Shown here piece after piece: positions 44,037 through 51,512 of a DNA stretch of 64,000 nt; position 1 is the first letter of the stretch, and each line of letters starts with the position of its first letter. This DNA comes from an uncultured Alistipes sp. (GTDB lineage: Bacteria > Bacteroidota > Bacteroidia > Bacteroidales > UBA932). The notes beneath the pieces are model-generated. The model was given only the letters and a program-made list of their open reading frames with translations. It ran no database searches and was not told where the DNA came from. Location: the NCBI GenBank assembly GCA_902388455.1, contig CABMPD010000001.1, positions 248,001 through 312,000 of the forward strand, read 5' to 3'. The translations under genes and the position numbers were made by a program.

Positions 44037-44764
44037 AACCAATTAAATTACAAACCGTTATGATACACGTAGAAAACTTAAGCAAGGTGTTCCGCACCGA
44101 AGAAATCGAAACCGTAGCCCTCAACAACGTCTCCTTCGACATCAAGCAGGGCGAATTCGTAGCCGTCATGGGTCCCTCCGGCTGCGGTAAATCCACCCTC
44201 CTCAACATCCTCGGCCTCCTCGACAACCCCACCTCGGGCAAGTACGAGCTCCTCGGCAAGGAAGTCGGCACACTGAAAGAGAAAGAGCGCACCCAGTACC
44301 GCAAAGGCAACATCGGCTTCGTCTTCCAGAGCTTCAACCTCATCGACGAACTGAACGTCTTCGAGAACGTCGAGCTGCCCCTCATCTACATGAAGATCAA
44401 GGCCTCCCAGCGCAAACAGATGGTAAACGACATCCTCAAGCGCATGAACATCGCCCACCGCGCCTCCCACTTCCCCCAGCAGCTCTCCGGAGGTCAGCAG
44501 CAGAGGGTAGCCATCGCCCGCGCCGTCATCGCCAACCCCAAGCTCATCCTCGCCGACGAGCCCACCGGTAACCTCGACTCCAAGAACGGCAAAGAGGTAA
44601 TGGAACTCCTCACCGAGCTCAACCGCGAAGGCACCACCATCCTCATGGTAACCCACTCCATCAAGGACTCCAGCTACGCCCAGCGCGTCATCAACCTCTT
44701 CGACGGAAACATCGTCACCGACGTCAAGAACGAACTCTAGAACTCAAGTCTGATCTCATAACAC
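44037..44764 (+). repeat. 728-bp duplicated segment, copy 1
   Basis: Covers the exporter ATPase gene with 23 bp before and 24 bp after it. It recurs at 47765-48491. By eye I find one silent coding difference (GTG/GTA, the tenth codon), a different stop codon (TAG here, TAA there), and a few changes outside the gene. Confidence 0.9.
44060..44740 (+). CDS. ABC transporter ATP-binding protein (LolD/MacB-type), copy 1
   Basis: 226 residues, the usual LolD length. Walker A GPSGCGKST at about 40, Q-loop FQSFNLIDELNVFENVELP, signature LSGGQQQRVAIARA, Walker B LILADEPTGNLDS, and H-loop MVTHSIKDSSYAQRV. It is the ATPase for the FtsX-type permeases upstream. It is the last gene of the operon, and a strong terminator follows 32 bp after the stop. 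The protein is identical in all 226 residues to the copy at 47787-48467. Confidence 0.95.
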   Translation: MIHVENLSKVFRTEEIETVALNNVSFDIKQGEFVAVMGPSGCGKSTLLNILGLLDNPTSGKYELLGKEVGTLKEKERTQYRKGNIGFVFQSFNLIDELNVFENVELPLIYMKIKASQRKQMVNDILKRMNIAHRASHFPQQLSGGQQQRVAIARAVIANPKLILADEPTGNLDSKNGKEVMELLTELNREGTTILMVTHSIKDSSYAQRVINLFDGNIVTDVKNEL

Positions 44765-44771
44765 ATTCACC

Positions 44772-44810
44772 GGCCGGCCGCAGGTACATATCCTGGGGCC
44801 GGCCTTTTTT
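44772..44810 (+). terminator. intrinsic terminator of the exporter operon
   Basis: Stem GGCCGGCC (44772-44779) with GGCCGGCC (44797-44804), extended by GCAGG/CCTG(G) pairing, followed by six Ts. Confidence 0.88.
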
Positions 44811-44904
44811 CACCGACAAGTTCCCTCTCTTTTTCCAGCCTTCCTTACTTCTGATTTTTGAAATAATTCTGCCAGCAGATTTTCAGAGTTTCAATAATTA
44901 TTCG

Positions 44905-44912
44905 TACCTTTG
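44905..44912 (+). promoter_or_regulatory. minus-7 element TACCTTTG of the BACON lipoprotein gene
   Basis: Exact TAnnTTTG match 61 bp upstream of the start codon, preceded about 20 bp earlier by a T-rich minus-33 region. Confidence 0.6.
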
Positions 44913-44973
44913 ACACAAGATGCGCCACTGAAGTTTTACCGATGATACTTACATTCACTATAAATAAGCCAAA

Positions 44974-46053
44974 ATGAAAAGATTAAGAATTACGGCCGCA
45001 ATGGCAATCACAGCCCTTCTTCTGGCTGGCTGTGATAAAGAAGAACAGAAGTTACCAGATCCCATCATCAACGTTGACAATGAGGCCGTCATAGAGCTTC
45101 CTCCCGCAGGGGGAACTGCCAGTTTCGCCTACAGTATAGAAAACTCTGTAGAAAACGGCTATCTCACTGCAGAACCGTCCGAGTCTGACACATGGATGAG
45201 CGATTTCACTATTACCGATAGCGAGGTCAGTTTCAGTGTCGAGGCCAATGAGACTGAAGAGTCCCGCGAGGGCACTATATCGCTCATATACACTTACGGC
45301 GAAAACAAGACCGTCAATGCCGTAGTAAATGTATCCCAGCAGCCGGGTGAAGAGCCTGTACCCACAATCACCATTACCACAGAAGATCCCTTGACTCTGG
45401 CCGCGGACGGAGGTTCATATACCATTGAGTACGAAATCACAGACCCCACTGAGGATGGAAGCATATCTGCGGACGCAGGGGATGCCGGTTGGATTACAGA
45501 CATCAACTGCGATACAGAAGGGGTCATAACTTTCAGCGTAGCCGCAAATGACACTGACGGGGAAAGACAGGCTACAATCACGGTAACATACACTTACAAC
45601 GGAACTGAGACTGTCAGCGAGTCCATCGATGCCGTACAGGAGGCAAACGAACCGCCCGTTCAGGGATATGACTACGAATACGTGATGTTATACCGGTCGA
45701 TTGTCTTATATCCAGGCTCTCCCAACAATTACTACATTAAAATGTCAAGCGATCCCGATGGAGACCCCTATGGAGCGGCAACCTATACTCTGGATCTCTA
45801 TGCTGAAAGCAGCAGTTCTACGCCTCCTGCCGGCACATACACAATAACAGCGAACGGAGGAGCAGATATGACTGCCAGTTCAGGATACACTTCTGTAAAG
45901 ATACTGGAGGAATCAGGCAATACCATTCTGAACTGTAAGATAGCGGAAGGAACCATAACCATAACATACGAAGGAGACACCATGATTATGGATGCTGTTT
46001 TAACTGACGCGGAAGGAAATACCCACCATGTGACATATAACGCCGCCTCATAA
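44974..46053 (+). CDS. BACON-domain lipoprotein
   Basis: 359 residues. The lipoprotein signal has lipobox LLAGC with Cys20, followed by Asp and Lys. Two BACON-like domains follow (about 35-122 and 128-215), each with an AAGG/PAGGT-type start (LPPAGGTASF, LAADGGSYTI) and a closing VNVSQQPG or IDAVQEAN strand. The C-terminal part (about 220-359) is a beta-rich domain with PAGTYTITANGGADMTASSG and DTMIMDAVLTDAEGN. Known proteins of this kind are surface-exposed and may bind glycans or mucins. It has its own promoter and terminator and no clear functional tie to the exporter upstream. Confidence 0.85.
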   Translation: MKRLRITAAMAITALLLAGCDKEEQKLPDPIINVDNEAVIELPPAGGTASFAYSIENSVENGYLTAEPSESDTWMSDFTITDSEVSFSVEANETEESREGTISLIYTYGENKTVNAVVNVSQQPGEEPVPTITITTEDPLTLAADGGSYTIEYEITDPTEDGSISADAGDAGWITDINCDTEGVITFSVAANDTDGERQATITVTYTYNGTETVSESIDAVQEANEPPVQGYDYEYVMLYRSIVLYPGSPNNYYIKMSSDPDGDPYGAATYTLDLYAESSSSTPPAGTYTITANGGADMTASSGYTSVKILEESGNTILNCKIAEGTITITYEGDTMIMDAVLTDAEGNTHHVTYNAAS

Positions 46054-46120
46054 TAAACTGCGATTACTCCGGATCTCCGGAAACCAACAATCCCGTACAA
46101 GACAGGTACGTGAGAACAAG

Positions 46121-46152
46121 GACGGCCGCACAAAAGCGGCCGTCTTTCTTTT
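46121..46152 (+). terminator. intrinsic terminator after the BACON lipoprotein
   Basis: Perfect 9-bp stem GACGGCCGC / GCGGCCGTC, loop ACAAAA, then TTTCTTTT. Confidence 0.9.
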
Positions 46153-46324
46153 CAGACACCATCAATAGGATGTGAGATTTTTCAAGGTTCAGATGGAACC
46201 ACATTTTCCCTTTTACCATTACATCACGATCAGAAAACTCCCATTGTATCCCCTGCATTCCCCTGGCGATCTGAACCGGGTATTTTCACATAAACCCATA
46301 TACATCAACAAGATACCACAATCG

Positions 46325-47383
46325 CTAAAGTTCAGATAGCCCCATGACAACCTCTTCTGTCCCCGAACGCATGGACCGGAGATCCTCAGGTAGAGGCGGC
46401 ATTGCCCCTTGACAGGTACATACGTAGGCAGAGACATTTACTGCAAGACGGTGCGCGTCCGGAATAGGCAGACCGCGGATCAGGGCAGATGTGAACGCAG
46501 CCGTAAAAGAGTCCCCAGCACCGACAGTATCAGCCACTACCACCTTCGGTGTCCCGATAAAGGAAACATCCCGGCCAATGGATGAAAACACATAGCTTCC
46601 ACGCACGCCACAGGTCAGAATCAGGATTTTCAAACCGTACCGCTGCATGATATCTCTGCACAAGGAGAGGATATCATCTCCTGACAGAGAAAGCATTCCG
46701 GAAAGGACAGCGAGTTCCTCATCGTTAATCTTCAAGACATTGCACTGGCTCAGAGCATGGAGGACAATGTCACGGCCATAGAACTGCTGGCGAAGATTGA
46801 TATCGAGTATACGCCAATATCCTTCCACACGGGGAACCGCATCGACAAATTCGGAAATAGTACGTCTTGACACAGGACTGCGGCGGGAGAGAGTTCCGAA
46901 GCACACAGCTCTGGTCCGGGAAGCAAGCTGCCTCAGAGCCGGAGTCCATGAAATAGAGTCCCATGCCACCGGCATCCGGATATCGTATTGAGGGACGCCG
47001 GCTGCATCCAGCCTGATGTCTACGGTACCGGTCGGAGAATCAACTTTATCAATCAAGGTATAGAATCCTCCGGAAACAAGCCATGATGTCACCGATTTCA
47101 CCGGCAGCCCTGATTTCACCGGCAGCCCTGATTCCGCTGAATACCAGCTCCCATCTGACCGATCAGACTCAGAATCCGGAAATGGATGAGTTGACATGGC
47201 TTCCAGTTCCCTTACAGCCGCATCCCCGGCCTCATCTCTTCCGACTGCGCTGACAACCACGGACTTCAGTCCAAACTGAGACACATGATAAGCAAAATTG
47301 GCAGGTGCTCCGCCCAGCCTGCGTCCATCGGGCAGAACATCCCAAAGCAGCTCACCTATTCCGACTATATACTCTGTTTTCAT
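46325..47383 (-). CDS. PfkB-family sugar kinase (fructokinase-like), copy 1
   Basis: 352 residues, ribokinase fold. The N-terminus IVGIGELLWDVLPDGRRLGGAPANFAYH is characteristic of Bacteroidetes fructokinases; the GG motif binds the sugar. The catalytic and anion-hole motif DTVGAGDSFTAAF lies at about 290. An 18-bp tandem duplication at 47094-47129 gives a repeated SGLPVK in the variable lid region. It probably phosphorylates fructose or a similar hexose in the cytosol. It resembles the kinase at 48977 along its length. The tail fragment of a REP-type transposase lies directly upstream, in the same order as in the second, intact cassette. Confidence 0.9.
   Translation of the reverse strand: MKTEYIVGIGELLWDVLPDGRRLGGAPANFAYHVSQFGLKSVVVSAVGRDEAGDAAVRELEAMSTHPFPDSESDRSDGSWYSAESGLPVKSGLPVKSVTSWLVSGGFYTLIDKVDSPTGTVDIRLDAAGVPQYDIRMPVAWDSISWTPALRQLASRTRAVCFGTLSRRSPVSRRTISEFVDAVPRVEGYWRILDINLRQQFYGRDIVLHALSQCNVLKINDEELAVLSGMLSLSGDDILSLCRDIMQRYGLKILILTCGVRGSYVFSSIGRDVSFIGTPKVVVADTVGAGDSFTAAFTSALIRGLPIPDAHRLAVNVSAYVCTCQGAMPPLPEDLRSMRSGTEEVVMGLSEL
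47094..47129. repeat. 18-bp in-frame tandem duplication in kinase copy 1
   Basis: GATTTCACCGGCAGCCCT occurs twice in direct succession (47094-47111, 47112-47129), adding six residues. Kinase copy 2 lacks it. Confidence 0.95.
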
Positions 47384-47415
47384 GACTTACAACAAATTAT
47401 CATTAGGTATGTACT

Positions 47416-47745
47416 TCAGCACCCTAACCCAGGCACCACCTCACTATCCACCCACTCGCACAGCAACTGATCCGGAACCAGCAGACGTCCATGGCCTCTC
47501 TCATATTTCAGGCAACTGTCCAAATCCGTATCACTCCCTTCAACAGTACTGAGTGTCACAGGTGCAACTGAAGCATTCTCATCTGTCTGCTCCTTCTCCC
47601 ACTTAGGGCCGGAATATCTGGTGATAAAATACATAAACCTGCCAGAAGTTCCAAACAGAGTTTCCACCATACCTGCATCCGCACTTGCTCTTGCCACCGG
47701 TATCGCATCTGCACCTGTACCTGCACTGCCGGGAGTCACTCTCAT
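47416..47745 (-). pseudogene. truncated REP-associated transposase, C-terminal part only
   Basis: 109 codons. From MVETLFGTSGRFMYFITRYS through QLLCEW they match the C-terminal region of the intact transposase at 50030-51040 (MTETLFTSSGRLMYFLSRYS ... DQLLCEWLDG). The N-terminal HUH nuclease domain is absent. Its place is taken by the duplicated ATPase segment, which starts 20 bp beyond this fragment. The cassette order kinase-transposase is the same as in the intact copy. It cannot be a functional transposase. Confidence 0.75.
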
Positions 47746-47764
47746 AACATTTTAAAACAAGATA

Positions 47765-48491
47765 AACCAATTAATTATAAACCGTTATGATACACGTAGA
47801 AAACTTAAGCAAGGTATTCCGCACCGAAGAAATCGAAACCGTAGCCCTCAACAACGTCTCCTTCGACATCAAGCAGGGCGAATTCGTAGCCGTCATGGGT
47901 CCCTCCGGCTGCGGTAAATCCACCCTCCTCAACATCCTCGGCCTCCTCGACAACCCCACCTCGGGCAAGTACGAGCTCCTCGGCAAGGAAGTCGGCACAC
48001 TGAAAGAGAAAGAGCGCACCCAGTACCGCAAAGGCAACATCGGCTTCGTCTTCCAGAGCTTCAACCTCATCGACGAACTGAACGTCTTCGAGAACGTCGA
48101 GCTGCCCCTCATCTACATGAAGATCAAGGCCTCCCAGCGCAAACAGATGGTAAACGACATCCTCAAGCGCATGAACATCGCCCACCGCGCCTCCCACTTC
48201 CCCCAGCAGCTCTCCGGAGGTCAGCAGCAGAGGGTAGCCATCGCCCGCGCCGTCATCGCCAACCCCAAGCTCATCCTCGCCGACGAGCCCACCGGTAACC
48301 TCGACTCCAAGAACGGCAAAGAGGTAATGGAACTCCTCACCGAGCTCAACCGCGAAGGCACCACCATCCTCATGGTAACCCACTCCATCAAGGACTCCAG
48401 CTACGCCCAGCGCGTCATCAACCTCTTCGACGGAAACATCGTCACCGACGTCAAGAACGAACTCTAAATCTCAAGTCTGATCTCATAACAC
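47765..48491 (+). repeat. 728-bp duplicated segment, copy 2
   Basis: Near-identical to 44037-44764 (see there), with one base deleted in the leader. Beyond 48491 the sequence is unrelated except that a GC-rich terminator again follows. Confidence 0.9.
47787..48467 (+). CDS. ABC transporter ATP-binding protein (LolD/MacB-type), copy 2
   Basis: 226 residues identical to those encoded at 44060-44740, with the same Walker, signature and H-loop motifs. Unlike copy 1 it has no permease gene beside it. It lies between a truncated transposase and the second sugar kinase and has its own terminator (48494-48540). No TAnnTTTG element precedes it, so its expression is uncertain. It could raise the ATPase dose for the exporter or be a passive product of recent duplication. 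Confidence 0.92.
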   Translation: MIHVENLSKVFRTEEIETVALNNVSFDIKQGEFVAVMGPSGCGKSTLLNILGLLDNPTSGKYELLGKEVGTLKEKERTQYRKGNIGFVFQSFNLIDELNVFENVELPLIYMKIKASQRKQMVNDILKRMNIAHRASHFPQQLSGGQQQRVAIARAVIANPKLILADEPTGNLDSKNGKEVMELLTELNREGTTILMVTHSIKDSSYAQRVINLFDGNIVTDVKNEL

Positions 48492-48493
48492 CC

Positions 48494-48540
48494 GGCCGGG
48501 CGCAGCAGGACCACCATCCTCCGCGCCCGGCCTTTCCTTT
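48494..48540 (+). terminator. intrinsic terminator after ATPase copy 2
   Basis: 10-bp stem GGCCGGGCGC / GCGCCCGGCC with a 19-nt loop, followed by the T-rich TTTCCTTT. It is similar in position but not in sequence to the terminator after copy 1. Confidence 0.8.
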
Positions 48541-48640
48541 CCCATCCACAGCACCCATTCCTCCCCACACCCTCTGTGTCTGTTATCCCGGATCTGTCAT
48601 TATCCACCTGATTCTACAGCATTTGCGCACTCTCTTCCTA

Positions 48641-48674
48641 CTACAGACTGGGAGCAATACTTCCCAGTCTGTAG
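48641..48674. repeat. REP-like perfect hairpin
   Basis: CTACAGACTGGGA (48641-48653), 8-nt loop, TCCCAGTCTGTAG (48662-48674). The GTAG/CTAC foot and the presence of a Y1 REP-type transposase 1.4 kb away fit REP sequences mobilised by RAYTs. The core TACAGACT recurs several times between 48.6 and 51.7 kb. Confidence 0.65.
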
Positions 48675-48888
48675 CGCTAACAATCGCCATAAAGCACTAA
48701 CCTTTAGCATTTTATATCAAATAGACAAAAACAGACTCACAAAGGATTAAATACCCGAAAAGCTCCGAATACGCACTACAGCATCCTCTGTGGCTGATAA
48801 CGGGAGACAGATGCCCCAGAGTCCCCTCCAGTCTGTTTTGAGAAATATCGAACAACTTTCAGAACCACAGCGGCTTATGCCGGAATGC

Positions 48889-48901
48889 AAATTACAGACA
48901 C
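48889..48901 (+). repeat. 13-bp inverted repeat, left end of the kinase-transposase unit
   Basis: AAATTACAGACAC, the exact reverse complement of 51263-51275. The two flank the kinase copy 2 and transposase genes (2.4 kb). Confidence 0.6.
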
Positions 48902-48976
48902 TGGGAGAGGGGGGAGGGGGAAAAAGAAGATCGTGAATTGCGGGCAGCAGAAGCCAGTCCGATGGAGAAAGCATCG

Positions 48977-49951
48977 TCACTGGCCCCAGTTCCCGCGGAG
49001 GGTGTCGGGCAGGACGGGCATGGCCCCGTTGCAGGTGCAGACGTAGGCGGAGACGTCGACGGCGAGCCGGTGGGCTTCGAGCGGGGAGCGTCCGTGGATC
49101 AGGGCTGCGGTGAAAGCAGCTGTGAATGAGTCGCCTGCGCCAACGGTGTCGGCGACTTTCACATGCGGGGTCTCGAGGAATGAGGGTGTCCCGGAGGTGG
49201 AGGAAAATACGTAGCTGCCCTGCACTCCGCAGGTAAGAATCAGGAACCTCAGGCTGAACTGCCGGAGGAGCTGGAGGCATTTTTCCTGAGCTGTTGCTCC
49301 TGGGATGGAGAGCATTCCGGAGAGGACGGTCAGCTCTTCGTCATTGATCTTAAGAATGTTACACTGTTCCAATGCTTCTAAAATGATGTCGCGGGAGTAG
49401 AAATGCTGCCGCAGGTTGATGTCGAGGATGCGCCACTGCCCTTCCCCGCGGGGGACGGCGTTCACGAAGTCGGAGATGGTACGGCGGGAGACGGGGGAGC
49501 GGCGGGCGAGGGTACCGAAGCAGACGGCGCGGGTCCGGGATGCAAGCTGCTGCAGTTCAGGCGTGAATGGGATATTGTCCCAGGCGGCGGGCATGCGGAT
49601 GTCGTACTGCGGCACTCCGGAGGGGTCGAGCCGGATGTCGACGGTGCCGGTGGGGAAGGCTACGCGGGAGAGCATTGTCCGGAATCCGGAGGAAGTGCTT
49701 TCGCAGGGTATGCCACCGCCCCCGGATGCCGGTTCTCGGAGCGCACTGGCTTCTTTGGGTGCTCGGGCGTTCAGTTCCCGGATTACCGCGTCCCCTGCCT
49801 CTTCGCGTCCGACAGCGCTGACTGCCACCGAATTGAGACCGAATTGCGATACGTGATATGCGAAGTTTGCCGGGGCTCCGCCGAGCCTGCGCCCTTCCGG
49901 AAGCATGTCCCAGAGGATTTCACCGATGCCGACGATGTATTCTATTTTCAT
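48977..49951 (-). CDS. PfkB-family sugar kinase (fructokinase-like), copy 2
   Basis: 324 residues with the same features as copy 1: IVGIGEILWDMLPEGRRLGGAPANFAYH at the start, NILKINDEELTVLSGM in the centre, and DTVGAGDSFTAAF with catalytic Asp near 270. The ATG at 49951 gives the family start. A longer frame to 50029 would run through the 23-bp tandem repeat and is rejected. Similarity to copy 1 is high in the core and low in the variable lid (ALREPASGGGG). It is cytosolic, with fructose or a related hexose as probable substrate. It lies downstream of the intact transposase. Confidence 0.9.
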   Translation of the reverse strand: MKIEYIVGIGEILWDMLPEGRRLGGAPANFAYHVSQFGLNSVAVSAVGREEAGDAVIRELNARAPKEASALREPASGGGGIPCESTSSGFRTMLSRVAFPTGTVDIRLDPSGVPQYDIRMPAAWDNIPFTPELQQLASRTRAVCFGTLARRSPVSRRTISDFVNAVPRGEGQWRILDINLRQHFYSRDIILEALEQCNILKINDEELTVLSGMLSIPGATAQEKCLQLLRQFSLRFLILTCGVQGSYVFSSTSGTPSFLETPHVKVADTVGAGDSFTAAFTAALIHGRSPLEAHRLAVDVSAYVCTCNGAMPVLPDTLRGNWGQ

Positions 49952-49976
49952 GACTTGATTGACCGAATCTGATTTT

Positions 49977-50022
49977 ACTGCGAATATACTGAAAACATCA
50001 CTGCGAATATACTGAAAACATC
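49977..50022. repeat. 23-bp perfect tandem repeat between kinase copy 2 and the transposase
   Basis: Two identical 23-bp units (49977-49999 and 50000-50022), each containing CGAATATACTGAAAACATC. They lie in the 78-bp gap after the transposase stop codon. Confidence 0.95.
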
Positions 50023-50029
50023 CGTCCAT

Positions 50030-51040
50030 TTAGCGGGCCGCCTGAAGTTTTCGGGCCCGGATATCGGAGTTGGGTGTCTGTCCAGCACGTTCTTCATTGT
50101 GCGCAGGGTTACCGTCGGTGCCAGAGGGTCCTGCAGTGGTCTTTGCCCGGAAGTACAGACATCTTTCCGCCTGCTCTTCCGATACTTTCCATCGCGAGCG
50201 AAGGGCCTTGGCTATCTCTGTTCTCTGCTCCCAGTCCAGCTGTGCGAAACTTGTGAGGCCGTAGTGCGGAACTGCTTTTCCGTCAAGCCATTCGCACAGC
50301 AGTTGATCGGGAATCAACAGGCTGGAGTGGCCTTTCTCATTCTCCATGCAGGCCTCGATGTCGGTACCCTGGCGCTCGACGCTCTGAAGGGTTATGGGCT
50401 TGACCGAACTGTCCTCCTTGCTTTGCTCCTGTTCCCATTTTGGTCCTGAGTATCTTGACAGAAAGTACATCAGCCTGCCGGAAGATGTAAAGAGAGTCTC
50501 GGTCATCCGGAAATCCACGAAGGTCATCGGGTCGATCATTCCCTCGCGGTCGCTGTTGCTTTTGTACTCATTCGGAGCGGTAGTCGTAACACGCTTGATT
50601 ACAGGCGCATGCCCGATGCTGTACAGGGAACCGCTATAAGAAAAATAACATCCGGCAGATGAATACGGGTAGGCAAACGGGTGTCCCACGATTCCGTGAT
50701 GTACAGGATTGCGCAGGATGTAGGCTATCAGCGTGACAATGTGCAGGTTGCCGATGGCTTCCTGAACGAAACATGTTGTACGCGGCAGACTGACTCCGTA
50801 CTTGTGGAAGTAGTAGTTCGAATAACTGACCTTCAGACTTCTGAAGAACTTCTCGTAGTCATCGGTCATGATTCCGATGTGGTAGTGGTTGGACATCACG
50901 GCGAAGGCAAGTATGCGTATGTGGTATTTATACGCCAGCAGTGCCATGTTGTTGATGAAACGGATGTAGTCCTGGCGGCTTCTGAACATCAGACCCTTCT
51001 TGCAGGACACGCACAGATGATATACGCAGGTGTTTTTCAT
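50030..51040 (-). CDS. REP-associated tyrosine transposase (Y1/HUH family, RAYT-like)
   Basis: 336 residues. The N-terminal Y1 nuclease domain (about 1-125) has the metal-binding HUH motif H52-Y-H54 in FAVMSNHYHIGIM. The probable nucleophile is Tyr107 in YILRNPVHHG, the usual RAYT position. The remaining 200 residues form a C-terminal domain present also in the truncated copy, ending in a basic, helical region. The ATG at 51040 gives the typical family start (MKNTCVYHLCVSCKKG). It has its own minus-7 box. Such enzymes cut single-stranded REP hairpins and can spread them; hairpins with GTAG feet lie nearby. It appears intact. Confidence 0.85.
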   Translation of the reverse strand: MKNTCVYHLCVSCKKGLMFRSRQDYIRFINNMALLAYKYHIRILAFAVMSNHYHIGIMTDDYEKFFRSLKVSYSNYYFHKYGVSLPRTTCFVQEAIGNLHIVTLIAYILRNPVHHGIVGHPFAYPYSSAGCYFSYSGSLYSIGHAPVIKRVTTTAPNEYKSNSDREGMIDPMTFVDFRMTETLFTSSGRLMYFLSRYSGPKWEQEQSKEDSSVKPITLQSVERQGTDIEACMENEKGHSSLLIPDQLLCEWLDGKAVPHYGLTSFAQLDWEQRTEIAKALRSRWKVSEEQAERCLYFRAKTTAGPSGTDGNPAHNEERAGQTPNSDIRARKLQAAR

Positions 51041-51079
51041 GATCTGCCCCTCTAATCTTACTTTTGTGTTTAGTGTTAG

Positions 51080-51087
51080 CAAAGGTA
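51080..51087 (-). promoter_or_regulatory. minus-7 element TACCTTTG of the transposase gene
   Basis: Exact minus-strand TAnnTTTG match about 40 bp upstream of the ATG at 51040. It supports that start over the longer frame. Confidence 0.6.
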
Positions 51088-51209
51088 GGCAAATGATTCG
51101 GTTTTGAGAAATACCGGCTGCCAGTTCGGTAAAAAAGTTTGCGTGGTCGAGCGCAATCGACTGAAGGTCAGGGCAGGTCATTTGAAAAATTTTTGGGCGG
51201 TCCGGCTTA

Positions 51210-51245
51210 GCATGGGCATGCCCAGTCTGGGGATTGTGCCCATGC
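51210..51245. repeat. palindrome GCATGGGCA...TGCCCATGC
   Basis: 9-bp arms (51210-51218 and 51237-51245) with an 18-bp spacer that itself contains CCAGTCTGG. Possible REP-type hairpin downstream of the transposase promoter. Confidence 0.5.
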
Positions 51246-51262
51246 GGGTACGTCCTTCTTAA

Positions 51263-51275
51263 GTGTCTGTAATTT
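51263..51275 (-). repeat. 13-bp inverted repeat, right end of the kinase-transposase unit
   Basis: GTGTCTGTAATTT on the plus strand, the exact reverse complement of 48889-48901. Confidence 0.6.
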
Positions 51276-51312
51276 TAAAATTTGGCCATCTTTCTGGGAA
51301 TAAGCAAGATAA

Positions 51313-51330
51313 GTAGCACAACCATGCTAC
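51313..51330. repeat. small hairpin GTAGCA / TGCTAC
   Basis: Six-base arms with a CAACCA loop, immediately followed by the AGACTAC half-site. Shares the GTAG foot and TACAGACT core with 48641-48674. Confidence 0.45.
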
Positions 51331-51476
51331 AGACTACTTGGTTAAAATGTATGACAGATCGAAAATAGATACGCCGCAATAGCTGTGGAGAGGGTATGGT
51401 GTTTTTGACCTTGTCAGTCTGTATTTCAATAACAGACACATTGCGTTTACACTTAGCGAGTTATGTAAATAACTGC

Positions 51477-51512
51477 TTTACAGACTTACCGTGTATCAGG
51501 GCAGTCTGTAAA
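51477..51512. repeat. REP-like palindrome TTTACAGACT / AGTCTGTAAA
   Basis: 10-bp perfect arms (51477-51486, 51503-51512) with a 16-bp spacer. The core TACAGACT is the same as in the hairpin at 48641-48674. Confidence 0.6.

Larger units (their letters stand above)
48541..48976. other. 436-bp intergenic region with REP-like repeats, no gene
   Basis: No open frame with coding character. It holds the perfect hairpin at 48641-48674, further TACAGACT/CAGTCTG half-sites (near 48824 and 48893), and a 13-bp terminal repeat at 48889-48901. A G-rich tract lies at 48904-48923. The apparent frame 48747-49280 is an antisense shadow of the kinase. Confidence 0.6.

Noticed and set aside
46064..46437. Small minus-strand frames between the BACON lipoprotein and kinase 1
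   Set aside because: They cross the terminator at 46121 or overlap the kinase in another frame and have no recognisable features.
47787..48467. Assembly artefact explaining the second ATPase gene
   Set aside because: The flanks, stop codon and terminator differ from copy 1 and one coding base differs, so a simple duplicated contig end is unlikely; reads would be needed to be sure.
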